From positions 620,001 to 684,000 of the forward strand of contig NZ_CP011253.3 in the NCBI RefSeq assembly GCF_000972785.3: a stretch of 64,000 nt of DNA. Direction: 5' to 3'. This document shows, one piece after another, positions 8,081 to 18,449 of this stretch. Position 1 is the first letter of the stretch, and every line of letters begins with the position of its first letter. The position numbers and the translations under genes are program-made. This DNA is from Pandoraea oxalativorans. GTDB lineage: Bacteria > Pseudomonadota > Gammaproteobacteria > Burkholderiales > Burkholderiaceae. A model generated the notes under the pieces. That model had not been told where the DNA came from. It ran no database searches and saw only the letters and a list, made by a program, of their open reading frames with translations.

Positions 8081-11000
8081 TCAGAAGCGCCAGTTGACGT
8101 TGCCGTACACCGCGTTGTCGCTGACCTTGCCGCCAAACTGACCTGAATAGCTCACGCCGAGCGTGACGGTATCGCCCACGAAAGCGTCGATACCCGCGCT
8201 GACGACCGCTGCATCGCGGGCAATCGGCACGCCCCCCACGGTGAATGCTGTAGACGTCCCCGAGAACGCCAGTTGCATGTCCGGGGTGTTCGCGCCGTAG
8301 GCATGACGCCACCCGGCCGACCATCGTAAGCGTCCCGATGCCGCAAGCCCGGTCCCCATGGCGAAGGGGGTCTCACCGCGCAGGCCTGCGGTGGAGAACG
8401 TGACGCCGTGCGACTGTTCGTCGGCATGGAGCCCGGCAATGCTGCCGGATTCATCGAAGGCATCGGTGCGCACGCGTGCGTAAGCCACGTTTGCGAAGGG
8501 CTCGACGCTGACGCGCCCGGCGTCGAGACGCCACGCCGCCTCGCCGAACACCTGCCATACGGCGGCGTCGTATGTCGCCCGCGCGGTCTGTGAGATGGGT
8601 CCGATGGCGATGGCGCGTTGTGCGCCGATCTGCTGCCAGCCGTATGCGCCACCGACCGTGGCGCCCAGACGTCCGAAGCGCCGATTCACGTAAGCGCCGA
8701 TCTGCGCGTCGTTGCTGTTGCCCGACGCGCTGGCACCCGTGTTGAACGTGCTGTGCCCCAGTCCGCCGAACATACCGGCGCGCCATGCGTCGGCGAAGGG
8801 CGCGTCCACCCCGGCAAACACCCCCGTGCCACGGCGATGCAGCGTCGCCGCACCTGAGCCGCCATCGCCAACGGTACGGTTACGCATTTGTCCGTCGTTC
8901 CCATAGACGGATGCCCATGCCTGTGTCGCACGCGCTTGCGAACGGCAATCGCCACCCTGATCCGGTGAGGTTTTGCGGTTGCCTGTGCGTGCATCCCCCG
9001 ATGTCTCTGAATCACACCTCAGTGCAAGCGAGAGACTGTCGCGCAGTCGCTGTGAGACCGCGTCGCGCGCAATCTGCGACTGGTTGAGCAGCATCGATGC
9101 CACTGAAGCATGCAAACTCCCGTCGAGGCTTTCGAATGCAGCGGGCGCGGTGGCGGCCGTCAGGCCAAGTGAGGCCTGATACAGCGCACTGCCTGTGCCC
9201 AGCGAAGCGACCGCACCGGCCACCGCGCGCTGATTCGGTGTGACCGCACCGGCGGACAGGGGCGTACCGTTCGGCGCGAACGTCAGCAACACGGAGGTCG
9301 GCGTGTAGCTGACCTGTGGCGTGAGGTAGAGGAGGTTGGTGGACGTCGATGCGAATTGCCCGGAGACGCCGCCCGTCGCCGACACGATCACGGCCCCGGA
9401 CGCATCGGACGGTTGCGTGCCCGGTGCCGCATTGACGACAAGGTTGCTGCCGCCGATCGTGGCGCTGCCGGTGGCGTTGACCTGACTCGGCGCGGTACCG
9501 GGGGCTGCGTTGACCTGCAACGTCGACCCCGGCGCAAGCGTCAGGTTGCCGCCGACGCTGAGTGTCGACCCCGGCGCACTGACAACGATCTGACTTCCGC
9601 TCGCGCCTGTCAGGGGACCGGTCTGTGCGCCTGCACCCGAGCCACCGGCGCTGGCCGGTGCGGGTGTCGTCAGCGTGGCGCCTGTCTGGACGGTGACCGG
9701 TGAGTTGGGCAGTCCACCGATACCCAGCGTGCCACCGGCGACGGTCGTCGGTCCCGACAACGGATTTTGGGCACCCAGCGTGAGCGTGCCGCCGCCGGTC
9801 TTCGTGAGACCGCCGGTGCCCGAAACGCTGCCGGGGAAATTGCCCGACGCCACAGACACCGAACCGCCATTAATCGTGAGTCCGCCCTGTGTCGTGCCGT
9901 TCAACGACGGCAGTGTGACGTTGACCCCTTGCGTGGTCACGCGGCCCTGTGCGACGGTCAGCCCGCCGGTGCCCAACCCACCGGGCGACGTGACGGTGAC
10001 GCCGCCGCCATTCACCGTCGTGCCGCCCGTGAAGGTGTTGTTCCCGCCAAGCGTCACCGTGCCGCTCCCTTGCTTCGTGATGCCGCCAGTGCCGGTGATG
10101 CTGCCGTCGAAAGCGTTGCTCGCGGCGCCCCCCAGCGTGAGCGATTGCCCGCCGAGCGAGACGGTGGTGTTGGCGGCACCGTCGAGCCCCCGGACGGTGA
10201 CCGGCGCCGTTGCGCCGGAGAGATCGAGTGCGGTGCCGCTCGCAAGCGTGACGTCGTTCGCGCCGCCGAGCGTGCCACCCGCGCCCAGCGCCAGCGTGCC
10301 ACCCGCGACATCGATGCCACCGGTGAACGTACTCTGTCCCGTCAACGTCTGCGTGCCTGCACCGGCTTTGACGATGCCGCCGGTGCCCGCGATGGACGCG
10401 CCCAGCGTCTGGTTGCTCGCATCTCCAAACGTCAACGTATTGCCGCCGACATTCACCGTGCCACCGGTGCCTGAGAGCGTCGCGAGTGTTCGATTACCGG
10501 CCGCTGCGATATCGAATGTGGCATTGGCGCCCGTGATCGCAACGTTCGCCCCGTTGGCGAGTTGACCGGTCGCGCCGAGCGCGAGCGTGCCGTCCGCAAC
10601 GGTGGTCGTGCCGGTGAACTGTTGCTGACCGAGGAGCGTTTGCGTGCCGCTGCCTTGCTTGACGATGCCGCCCGTGCCGCTGATGGTGCCGCTCACCGTG
10701 TGGCTCGACGCATCGCCGAACGTCAGCGTATTGCTCCCGAGCGTGACGTTGGTACCTGCCTGTGCAGTCAGCGCACCGATCGCACGATCGCCATTTGCGC
10801 CGGAAATGTCGAGTGTTGCGCCCGCGTTCTGTAGCGCGACTGCGCCGTTGGAGGAAAGCGTTCCCGCATCGCCGAGTGCCAGTGTCCCTGCCTGCACGAC
10901 CGTGCCGCCGGTAAAGGTGTTCGAACCGGTCATCGTCTCGACGCCGGTCCCCACTTTTACCAGACTACCGGTGCCCATCACGCCGCCGCTGTACGTCTCG

Positions 11001-14000
11001 TTCAGCCCGCTCGCGCCGACCTCCAGCGTGTTGCCGCCCATGTTGACGTTGCCGCCACCGGTGAGCGCACCGAACGTTTGCGTGCCGTTGCCCGCCGACA
11101 GATCGAAGGTCGCGCCGGTCTGCACATCGACGACACCCGCTGCATTCAGACTCGCGCCCGCGCCGAGTGCCAGCGTCCCGGCGTTGACGTTGGTTGCCCC
11201 GGCGTATGTGTTCTGACCGTTGAGCGTGAGTGTGGCCGCACCGTGCTTCGTGATGCCACCTGCGCCGCTGATCGCACCGTTAAGCGTGAGGTCGTTCGTG
11301 CCGACGACGGTGAGATTGCCACCGAGCGCGATCTGGTTGCCGAGCGTGCTGGCTTGCGTGGCGTCGAGCGATGTCCCATCGGCGAAGTTCACTGTGCCGG
11401 TGCCCAACGCCGTGTTGCTGCCCACTGAAATGCCGCCTGCCTGAACGTCGACGCCGCCCGTGAAATCGCTATTGCCCGAAAGCGTTTGAACGTTGCTGCC
11501 GAGCTTCACGAGACTGCCGCCTGCGCCGTGAACGTCAGACGCGAGTGCGCTGCCTGCGGCGTCGGCAAGCGTCAGCGTCGTGCCGCCGAGATTGAGGGTG
11601 CTGCCAGCGACACCGCTAACCGTCGCAGCGGTCTGATTGGGGCCAGCGGAGAGGTCGAGGACGGCCGTCGCGCCGTTGAGATTGGCGTTCTTGCCGCCTA
11701 GCTGCGTGCCGTTGCCAAGCGCCAGCGTGCCCGCGTCGATACGGACGTCGCTCGTCAACGCGACGCCGCCGTTCAGCGTTTGTGTGCCACTGCCTTGTTT
11801 GATGAGACCGCCCGTGCCATTGAGCGCACCGCTGAAAATGGCGTTGTTGGTGCTGCCCAGCGTGAGCGTCCGTGTGCCGAAGTCGGCTGTGCTGCCAGCG
11901 ATGCCGCTCAGCGCGCCGATGACGGGCGTCGTGGCGGCGCTCACATCGAATGTCGCGCCGGACGCGACCGTCACGTCGTTCGCATTCGTCAGCGTGCCAT
12001 TGGCATCCAGCGCGAGCGTGCCGTTATTCACGTTGACGTTCCCCGTGAACGTATTCTGCGCGCCGAGCGTGAGTCTGCCGCTGCCGTCCATGATCAGCGC
12101 GCCGGTCCCGGAGATGGCGCTCGCGAGCGTGTCGTTATCGCTGTTGCCGAGCGTCAACGAACTACCACCGCCCAGAACGACGCGGCCGCCGGTGCCGTAC
12201 AGATGTCCCAGCGATTGATTCCCCGCCGCGCTGAGGTCGAACACAGCGCCGGTCCCGGTCAGCGCCACGGACGCGCCCGGCGCGAGGCTGGCCCCGGCCC
12301 CGAGCGCGAGGGTGCCGTTGGAAATTGTGGTGGCGCCGGTGTACTGTTGCGCGCCGAGCAATGTCGTCGCGCCGGTGCCTTGCTTAATGAGATCGCCCGC
12401 ACCGCTAATGACCGCCGCGACCGTATGCGTCGTCGCGTCACCGAACGTGAGCGTGTTGGTCCCCAATCGAATCTGCGTACCGGCATCGGCAGAGAGTCCA
12501 CCGATGGTTCGCGCTCCCGTAGCGCCCGAGATATCGAACACCGATCCTGCGTTGGAGAGGGTGACGGCACCATTCGTAGCGAGCGTGCCTGCGCCGCCGA
12601 GTGCCAGCGTGCCCGCCCGAATGACGGTGCCGCCTGTGTAGCTGTTTTGTCCGGTGAGTGTTTCGGTGCCCGTGCCGATCTTGATGACCGATCCCGTGCC
12701 GGTGAGTCCACCGCTGAACGTATCGTTGCCCGCGCTGCCAACTTCGGTGACCAGTGCACCGATGTTCACGGTGCCCCCACCGTCGATTGCACCGATGACT
12801 TGCGTTCCGTTACCGGCGGAAAGATCGAGCGTTGCACCGCTGGCGATGCTCACGATGCCGGTGGCATTGAGCGACGCACCGGCCCCGAGCGCCAGCGTGC
12901 CCGCATTGATGATTGTCGCGCCCGCATACGTATTGCTGCCGCCCAGCGTGAGCGTTGCGTTGCCCCACTTGGTGATGCCACCGCTTCCCGACAGCGCGCC
13001 ATTGAGGGTGAGGTCGTGACTGCCGAGGACAGTCAGCGTGCCAAGCAGTGTGGCGCTATTGCCGAGGGTGACAGCTTGCGTGCTGTCGAGCGTCACGTTG
13101 TCGCCGAATGTCGCTGCCCCCGTACCCATCGCAAGGTCGTTGCCGACGACCAGTCCGCCAGACGCGACCCGCACGCCGCCGGAGAAATCGCTGGCACCCG
13201 CGAGGGTCTGGACGCTGCGACCCGCGATGACAAGTGAGCCGGTCCCGTGAACCGCACCGCTGTATGTTGCGTCGCTTGAGTTGTTCAACGTCAGCGTCTG
13301 CCCACCTAGCGAGATGGCACTGCCAGTCACGCCGTCAAGAGTGCCGATGGTCGATGCCGCACCGCCACTGATATCGAACACGCTGTTAGCGCCGCTGAGC
13401 CATAGCGCGTTACCCCCTTGAAGCGCTGCGCCGCCGCCCAGTGCCAGCGTTCCATCGGCGATGGCGATGGCACCCACATACATTTGCGTTGCGGTGATTG
13501 TCTGTTTGCCCGCGCCCTGTTTGACGAGTCCGCCCGTGCCGGTGATCGTGGCGGCGAGTGTCTGATCGGTGGCGTCACCGAAGGTCAGCATGGTGGGGCC
13601 AAGCGCGAGTGTTCCGCCGGTGCCCGATAACGCGCCGATGGTTAGCGGCGCGGCCGCGCCGCTAAGGTCGAACGTCGCCGTCGGGCCGCCCAGCACGACA
13701 GCGCCTTGCGACGCCAGCGAGCCGCCACTGCCGAGCGCGAGCACCCCGTCGTTGATGGTGGTGCCTCCGGTCCAGCTCCCCGCGCCTGCGAGCGTGAGCG
13801 TCGCAGCCCCCGCCTTCTGAAGTGCGCCATTCCCCGTCACAGCCCCCGTCAGTGTCAGATCCGCGCTGCCCAGCACCGCAGACGTGCCGCCGAGTGTGAT
13901 GTTGTTGGCGAGCGTCAGCGCTTGCGTCGTGTCGAGCGTGGTCTGATCGGCGAGCGCGAGCGTACCGGTGCCGAGCGCATTCGCGTTGCCCAGTTGCAGT

Positions 14001-16846
14001 CCGCCAGCGTTGACCGTCACGCCGCCGGAGAAGTCGCTCGCACCGCCAAGCGTCTGCACGCCGCGGCCTTGCTTGATCAGCCCCCCGGTGCCGTGAATGC
14101 TGCCGTTAAACGTCTCCCCCGTGTTGTCGCCGAAGGTCAGCGTGTTCGCACCCAACTGCACCTGCGCTGTGCCGCCGCTGAGTGAGCCGATGGTCTGCGG
14201 ACCGGCGGCGCTGATGTCCAGCGATGTCGAGCTATCGCCGAGCGTCACGGCGTTTTGCGCCGACAATCCGCCACCAGCACCGATGACGAGCGAGCCGCCG
14301 CCCACGACAACGCTGCCCGTCAACGTTTGTTGGGCGGTAATGGTTTGCGTGCCTGTCCCGAACTTGACGATGCCGCCACCGGTGCCGGTCAGCGTGCCTG
14401 CGAAGGTCTGGTTGGTGTTGTCGCCGAAGGAGAGCGTGTTGCCGCCCAGATCGATCGTGCTGCCGACCGCACCCGATAGTGCGCTGATCGTCTGGTTGCC
14501 ACCGGCGCTGATATCGAGCGCCGCACCGCCCGCGATGCTGACCGGATTCGCCGACAGCGTGCCCGTGCCGCCAAGGGCGAGCGTGCCCTGATCGATAGTG
14601 ATCTGACCGGTGAAGGTGTTCTGTCCGGTGAGCGTTTGCGTGCCGCCGCCTTGTTTGACGAGACGCCCGCCACTGCCCGTGAACGCACCGGCGAACGTCT
14701 GGTTGCTCGCATCGCCGAAGGTCAGCACGTTGTTGCCGAGTACGACCGACGTGTTGGCGATGCCCGACAACGCGCCAATCGTTTGCGCTGACGCCTGACT
14801 GATGTCGAACGTGGTGCCGCCGCCGAGCAGAGACACCGCACCGGTGCCGGCCAGTGAGCCGCCAGCCCCCAGCGTAATGCCGCCCGCGTTGATTCGGGTG
14901 CCGCCGGTAAAGGTGTTCGCGCCGCTCAGTGTCTGTGTGTTGGCATTCGTCTTCACGATGCCGCCCGTGCCGCCGATGGTGCCCGCAAACCCGCTGTCAA
15001 CGCTGCTGCCGAGCGTCAGATTGTTGGCGCCAAGTGCGATCTGCGTGTTGCCCACACCGGACAAGGCCGAAACGGTTCTGTCGCCGTTCGCCGCCGACAT
15101 ATCGAAGACTGCGCTTGCCCCGGAAAGCGCAAGCGGGGTGCCCCCGATCTGCAAGCTGCCCGCGCCCGACAACGCCAGCGTTCCCGCCGCGACATCGACG
15201 CCCCCGCTGAACGTATTGGCCCCTGTGAGCGTGACGGTCTGCGCGCCCTGTTTGGTCAGACTGCCGCTACCGCCGATCAGACCTGACAGCGTGAGCGCCG
15301 CGCTGCCGCCGAGCGTCAACGTACTGCCGCCACCGATGGCAATCGTGTTGGCGAGCGACACCGGTGCGTTGGCGTCGAGTACCCCGGTGGTGCCCGATAC
15401 CTGAACCGTGCCGCTGCCAAACGCCGTGCTGCTGCCCGCGATGAGCGTACCGCTGGTGAGAAATGTCCCTCCGGAATAGGTGTTGATGCCTGAGACCGAC
15501 AGGCTTCCCGTGCCTCCCAGCGACACGCTGCCGATACCGCTGACGACACCCCCCAACGTCAGCGGGTGGGTCCCCGAAACAGAGAGGCCGTTGGTGCCTA
15601 ATGTCGTCGGAAGCGCAATCGTTAGCCCTGCACTGGCCGCTTGCATGGCCCCGCCGTTGACCGTGAGCGAGCCGGTGCCGAAACTGCCCGCGTTATCGAA
15701 AACGGCGAGACCACCGTTGAGCGTGGTCGACGTAACGGCCAGCGGACCGGTGAGCGTCCATGTACCGCCATTCACGGTGGCGCTTGTGAAGTTCACGTAG
15801 CTCGCACCGTTCAGCGTGCCGGTGCCCGTCGTGGTCGCGTTGTTAGCGGAATTGCGAAGGACCAGCGCATTGGTGCCGCCTGCGCCACCGTCGATCACGC
15901 CCGCAGGCGCGAAGCCGAGATTGAAGCCGACGACGGGAAGGGCGCCGACACCGGTACTGCCTCCGTCGTTAAACGTAGCGCCGGTAACGGCGGTGAACGT
16001 GTTGTTGCTGTTCGTGCCGAGCGACACGCTGCCGCTCAGCGTGCCTTCATTGCTGAACGTATTGCCTGCACCCGTCGTGGCGTTGGGTTGAAAGGCTACG
16101 CGTCCGAGAATGGTCCCCGTATTGGAGAAGTTGACGCCCGCACCACCGTAGGCCACCGCCACCGGTGCGCTGCCGCTCCCCGTGAGCGTGACCCCGAGAA
16201 TGGGGGTGGCGCCCAACGTGCCGCTGTTGTTGATGGTCGTGGTGCCACCGGAGGCGTTCTGCACGGCGAGTGCCAGACCCGTTAGCCCCGGCAGGCTGAC
16301 ACCCAACACACCCACCGTGCCCCGCATGATCGCGTTGTTCGTGACCGTCTGCGTGCTGCCACCGGCATTGCCATTGCCGATGACGGTGCCCGATGCGAGC
16401 AGCCCGATGCCGCCGAGCAGCGAAGGGTCGATGGTGCCGCCGTTCACGAGCGTGATGTTGTTCCCCGTGAGCGACAGGGCGGTGCCACCCACGCCGAGCA
16501 GCACGCCGACACCGGCGCTGCTGTTGACTGTGACCTGCAAGTTGTTGCCCGCATTCGAGTAGGACGGTGCGAGCGGATTCGCAGCACCGCTGCACGTCAC
16601 GATGTTGCCCGCTGCCGTGCAAGTCGCCCAGGCTGTCGCGGGTGCCAATGCGCCGAGCACGACGATGCAGGCAAGGCATACGCGCGTGAACGACATCGCG
16701 GTAACTGCCACTCGAAGCGTCGGGAACCGTCTTGCACGACGCACACGCGACCCCGTCGCGCCCGCATTTTGACGCGCCGTTTCCGGCACGGGGACGACAT
16801 CGACGCGGCAATGCCGCCAGACCAATCGATAGAGGTGCTTGTTCAT
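8081..16846 (-). CDS. Giant type Va autotransporter with passenger-associated repeats
   Basis: 2921 residues. The start is chosen at MNKHLYRLVW, a classic extended signal peptide region (ESPR), with CCGGAG just upstream; the frame is open 18 codons further. After a basic linker comes a hydrophobic core (VCLACIVVLGALAPATAWA) and a mature N-terminus with a CTAAGNIVTC Cys pair. The passenger is Gly/Thr/Ser/Asn-rich and holds about 21 repeats of the type NTFTGGT...GTLALG (autotransporter-associated beta-strand repeat), predicted to form a long beta-helix. A roughly 280-residue barrel domain begins near ATQAWASVYGNDG and ends in the expected terminal Phe (NWRF). It is probably a surface-exposed adhesin or aggregation factor; no protease motif was seen. 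Transcribed alone. Confidence 0.93.
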   Translation of the reverse strand: MNKHLYRLVWRHCRVDVVPVPETARQNAGATGSRVRRARRFPTLRVAVTAMSFTRVCLACIVVLGALAPATAWATCTAAGNIVTCSGAANPLAPSYSNAGNNLQVTVNSSAGVGVLLGVGGTALSLTGNNITLVNGGTIDPSLLGGIGLLASGTVIGNGNAGGSTQTVTNNAIMRGTVGVLGVSLPGLTGLALAVQNASGGTTTINNSGTLGATPILGVTLTGSGSAPVAVAYGGAGVNFSNTGTILGRVAFQPNATTGAGNTFSNEGTLSGSVSLGTNSNNTFTAVTGATFNDGGSTGVGALPVVGFNLGFAPAGVIDGGAGGTNALVLRNSANNATTTGTGTLNGASYVNFTSATVNGGTWTLTGPLAVTSTTLNGGLAVFDNAGSFGTGSLTVNGGAMQAASAGLTIALPTTLGTNGLSVSGTHPLTLGGVVSGIGSVSLGGTGSLSVSGINTYSGGTFLTSGTLIAGSSTAFGSGTVQVSGTTGVLDANAPVSLANTIAIGGGSTLTLGGSAALTLSGLIGGSGSLTKQGAQTVTLTGANTFSGGVDVAAGTLALSGAGSLQIGGTPLALSGASAVFDMSAANGDRTVSALSGVGNTQIALGANNLTLGSSVDSGFAGTIGGTGGIVKTNANTQTLSGANTFTGGTRINAGGITLGAGGSLAGTGAVSLLGGGTTFDISQASAQTIGALSGIANTSVVLGNNVLTFGDASNQTFAGAFTGSGGRLVKQGGGTQTLTGQNTFTGQITIDQGTLALGGTGTLSANPVSIAGGAALDISAGGNQTISALSGAVGSTIDLGGNTLSFGDNTNQTFAGTLTGTGGGIVKFGTGTQTITAQQTLTGSVVVGGGSLVIGAGGGLSAQNAVTLGDSSTSLDISAAGPQTIGSLSGGTAQVQLGANTLTFGDNTGETFNGSIHGTGGLIKQGRGVQTLGGASDFSGGVTVNAGGLQLGNANALGTGTLALADQTTLDTTQALTLANNITLGGTSAVLGSADLTLTGAVTGNGALQKAGAATLTLAGAGSWTGGTTINDGVLALGSGGSLASQGAVVLGGPTATFDLSGAAAPLTIGALSGTGGTLALGPTMLTFGDATDQTLAATITGTGGLVKQGAGKQTITATQMYVGAIAIADGTLALGGGAALQGGNALWLSGANSVFDISGGAASTIGTLDGVTGSAISLGGQTLTLNNSSDATYSGAVHGTGSLVIAGRSVQTLAGASDFSGGVRVASGGLVVGNDLAMGTGAATFGDNVTLDSTQAVTLGNSATLLGTLTVLGSHDLTLNGALSGSGGITKWGNATLTLGGSNTYAGATIINAGTLALGAGASLNATGIVSIASGATLDLSAGNGTQVIGAIDGGGTVNIGALVTEVGSAGNDTFSGGLTGTGSVIKIGTGTETLTGQNSYTGGTVIRAGTLALGGAGTLATNGAVTLSNAGSVFDISGATGARTIGGLSADAGTQIRLGTNTLTFGDATTHTVAAVISGAGDLIKQGTGATTLLGAQQYTGATTISNGTLALGAGASLAPGASVALTGTGAVFDLSAAGNQSLGHLYGTGGRVVLGGGSSLTLGNSDNDTLASAISGTGALIMDGSGRLTLGAQNTFTGNVNVNNGTLALDANGTLTNANDVTVASGATFDVSAATTPVIGALSGIAGSTADFGTRTLTLGSTNNAIFSGALNGTGGLIKQGSGTQTLNGGVALTSDVRIDAGTLALGNGTQLGGKNANLNGATAVLDLSAGPNQTAATVSGVAGSTLNLGGTTLTLADAAGSALASDVHGAGGSLVKLGSNVQTLSGNSDFTGGVDVQAGGISVGSNTALGTGTVNFADGTSLDATQASTLGNQIALGGNLTVVGTNDLTLNGAISGAGGITKHGAATLTLNGQNTYAGATNVNAGTLALGAGASLNAAGVVDVQTGATFDLSAGNGTQTFGALTGGGNVNMGGNTLEVGASGLNETYSGGVMGTGSLVKVGTGVETMTGSNTFTGGTVVQAGTLALGDAGTLSSNGAVALQNAGATLDISGANGDRAIGALTAQAGTNVTLGSNTLTFGDASSHTVSGTISGTGGIVKQGSGTQTLLGQQQFTGTTTVADGTLALGATGQLANGANVAITGANATFDIAAAGNRTLATLSGTGGTVNVGGNTLTFGDASNQTLGASIAGTGGIVKAGAGTQTLTGQSTFTGGIDVAGGTLALGAGGTLGGANDVTLASGTALDLSGATAPVTVRGLDGAANTTVSLGGQSLTLGGAASNAFDGSITGTGGITKQGSGTVTLGGNNTFTGGTTVNGGGVTVTSPGGLGTGGLTVAQGRVTTQGVNVTLPSLNGTTQGGLTINGGSVSVASGNFPGSVSGTGGLTKTGGGTLTLGAQNPLSGPTTVAGGTLGIGGLPNSPVTVQTGATLTTPAPASAGGSGAGAQTGPLTGASGSQIVVSAPGSTLSVGGNLTLAPGSTLQVNAAPGTAPSQVNATGSATIGGSNLVVNAAPGTQPSDASGAVIVSATGGVSGQFASTSTNLLYLTPQVSYTPTSVLLTFAPNGTPLSAGAVTPNQRAVAGAVASLGTGSALYQASLGLTAATAPAAFESLDGSLHASVASMLLNQSQIARDAVSQRLRDSLSLALRCDSETSGDARTGNRKTSPDQGGDCRSQARATQAWASVYGNDGQMRNRTVGDGGSGAATLHRRGTGVFAGVDAPFADAWRAGMFGGLGHSTFNTGASASGNSNDAQIGAYVNRRFGRLGATVGGAYGWQQIGAQRAIAIGPISQTARATYDAAVWQVFGEAAWRLDAGRVSVEPFANVAYARVRTDAFDESGSIAGLHADEQSHGVTFSTAGLRGETPFAMGTGLAASGRLRWSAGWRHAYGANTPDMQLAFSGTSTAFTVGGVPIARDAAVVSAGIDAFVGDTVTLGVSYSGQFGGKVSDNAVYGNVNWRF
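10050..11775 (-). repeat. Autotransporter super-repeat copy 2 (repeat units 14-19)
   Basis: Units in the order ALTS, SDFTGG, NTYAGAT, NTFTGGT, QQFTGTT, STFTGG, parallel to copy 1. Shared diagnostic strings include TLGN...LTV-x-G-x-x-DLTLNGA, FDLSAGNGTQ, NETYSGG/NDTFSGG and NANDVT/GANDVT. Units 5-7 upstream form a third, half-length copy of the start of the block. Confidence 0.75.
11776..13490 (-). repeat. Autotransporter super-repeat copy 1 (repeat units 8-13)
   Basis: Six consecutive units in the order MYVG, SDFSGG, NTYAGAT, NSYTGGT, QQYTGAT, NTFTGN. The same order and unit-specific variants recur in the adjoining 1.7 kb block (units 14-19), which shows a segmental duplication of six units. 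Boundaries are approximate, read from translated motifs. Confidence 0.75.
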
Positions 16847-17250
16847 CGTGCTCCGGTTCCCAATGGCATGGAGTGCAGAAAGGGCGATGCGCGATGGCAA
16901 CGCGCCCCTGGCGGCGGCATTCGGGGGGAGGCGACGACAGCAGCAGTGCAGTGACGGAGCTGCGGGACGACGCGCTAATGCGCGATAAATGTGCGAGCCA
17001 TTCTAAAAAGCGCGATGGGAAAGTGCCCGGGACGTAGCGCTGACGAGGCCCGCCGAGTGACATCGCGGGACACGGAATTTGGCAGGGGAATCAAGGCCGT
17101 GCGCGGCCTTGTGTAGGACGAGGCGACGCCGTTGCAGCGCCGCAAGAAAAGCAGAGTTTCGGACGATTCCCTAGATCAACAACGGCGAGCGACCACTCGG
17201 GCCGCTCGCCGTTTTACGACGGAAGAGGACGAACAACGACGCGTCGCTAC
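16847..17250. other. Intergenic region: autotransporter upstream region and phnW downstream region
   Basis: About 400 bp without a supportable gene. The part next to 16847 must hold the autotransporter promoter (reverse strand), but no convincing -35/-10 pair was found. The phnW-side end contains a stem-loop described separately. Confidence 0.6.
17182..17214 (-). terminator. Stem-loop terminator downstream of phnW
   Basis: AACGGCGAGCG and CGCTCGCCGTT form a perfect 11 bp stem with an 11-base loop. The following sequence on the reverse strand is only moderately T-rich (GTTGTTG), so efficiency is uncertain. It ends the phnSTU-W operon before the autotransporter gene. Confidence 0.6.
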
Positions 17251-18384
17251 CTACGCAGCACGCGTAAGCGGCGCGACCTGACGAATGCCCAGCGACGCCA
17301 GCGACTGCGAGATCGCCGTGACGACGTTACGCATCTCGTTGTCGTCGATGGCGCCGATGCAGCCAACGCGGAACGTCTCGATCTCTGTGAGCTTGCCGGG
17401 GTAGAGGATGTAACCGCGCTCGCGCACGGCCGCGTAGAACGCCTTGAAGTCGTACTTGCTGTCGGTCGGCGCGTGGAATGTCACGATCACTGGCGCTTGC
17501 ACCTCCGCTTCGAGGAAGGGACGAAAGCCCAGCGACGCCATGCCGTCCACCAACGCACGGCAGTTCTTCCGGTAGCGCCCGCCGCGCACCGGTTGTCCAC
17601 CCTCGGCGAGGAACTGATCGACGGCGGCGCGCAGCGCGGCGACCACGTGCGTCGGCGGGGTGAAGCGCCATTGCGTGGTCTTCTGCATGTAGGTGTACTG
17701 GTCGTGCAAGTCCATCGCCAGCGAGTGACTGTTACCGCCGCTCGCTTCGAGCACCGTCTTCTTGGCAATGACGAAGCCCATGCCCGGCACGCCTTCGAGA
17801 CACTTGCCGCTTGCGGCGATCAACGCGTCGAACGGCATCGAACGCACATCGATCTCCACCGCGCCGAACGAACTCATGGCGTCGACGATCAGCCCCTTGC
17901 CGTGCTTCTGGCAGACCCGTGCGATATCGGCCAGCGGGTTCAGCACGCCTGCGCCGGTTTCGAGATGGACCTGCGCGACGTGCGTGATCGACGGATCGCG
18001 CGAGAGCGCTTCGTCGATGACCGCCGCGCTGGCCGCCTGATCTTCGGGGATGGGCAGCGCGACGGCGTCGCGACCGAGATAGCGGCAGATCTTCAGAATG
18101 CGCTGGCAGTACGCGCCGTTATCCGGCACGAGTATGCGGGCGTTGCGCGGCGTGAGTGTACCGATGGCTGCTTCCACCGAGAATGTCCCGGAGCCTTGCA
18201 GCGGGACGCAGACGTAATCGTCGCCGCCGTGCACGATGTCCACCAGATCGCGGCACAGCGACGCGGTGATGCGGTTGACCTGGGCGTCCCACGACCCCCA
18301 GTCGCGCAGCATCGCCTGTCGGGTAGCCGGCGACGTGGTGAGCGGGCCGGGGGTGAGCAGAATCGGTTCCTGACCGAGAATCAT
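17251..18384 (-). CDS. phnW: 2-aminoethylphosphonate--pyruvate transaminase PhnW
   Basis: 377 residues, a fold-type I PLP enzyme of the alanine-glyoxylate/PhnW group. It opens with [11 protein letters not shown], which is characteristic of PhnW. It has [31 protein letters not shown] with the PLP-ring Asp near 168, and [13 protein letters not shown] with the Schiff-base Lys at residue 194. Reaction: AEP + pyruvate gives phosphonoacetaldehyde + alanine. AGGAGG precedes the ATG. It is the last gene of the operon after phnS, phnT and the permease. With no phnX seen in the window, phosphonoacetaldehyde should go to PhnY and PhnA encoded a few kb away. Confidence 0.95.
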   Translation of the reverse strand: MILGQEPILLTPGPLTTSPATRQAMLRDWGSWDAQVNRITASLCRDLVDIVHGGDDYVCVPLQGSGTFSVEAAIGTLTPRNARILVPDNGAYCQRILKICRYLGRDAVALPIPEDQAASAAVIDEALSRDPSITHVAQVHLETGAGVLNPLADIARVCQKHGKGLIVDAMSSFGAVEIDVRSMPFDALIAASGKCLEGVPGMGFVIAKKTVLEASGGNSHSLAMDLHDQYTYMQKTTQWRFTPPTHVVAALRAAVDQFLAEGGQPVRGGRYRKNCRALVDGMASLGFRPFLEAEVQAPVIVTFHAPTDSKYDFKAFYAAVRERGYILYPGKLTEIETFRVGCIGAIDDNEMRNVVTAISQSLASLGIRQVAPLTRAA

Positions 18385-18449
18385 GACCGCCTCCTATTAA
18401 GCGGGGAAACTACCGAATGAGTCAGCAAAACGAGTGACGAAAACCAACT

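Larger units (their letters stand above)
9730..15490 (-). repeat. About 21 tandem passenger repeats, 70-100 codons each
   Basis: Each unit contains a core like QNTFTGGT-x-V-x-x-GTLALG, followed by a FDISAAG-type strand, IGALSG and LTFGDASNQT-type strands and GTGGLVKQGxGTQTL. Repeats are easily recognised in protein but diverged in DNA, so they are old rather than freshly expanded. The matching periodicity produces many spurious long frames on the forward strand. Confidence 0.9.

Noticed and set aside
9356..16562. Many long forward-strand open frames (up to 485 codons) opposite the autotransporter
   Set aside because: They follow from the repetitive, GC-rich codon pattern of the reverse-strand gene; products are Pro/Arg/Val low-complexity with no family features or ribosome sites.
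8081..16846. CRISPR-like or satellite DNA periodicity
   Set aside because: The periodicity is at codon level inside one intact autotransporter frame; there are no identical direct repeats with unique spacers.
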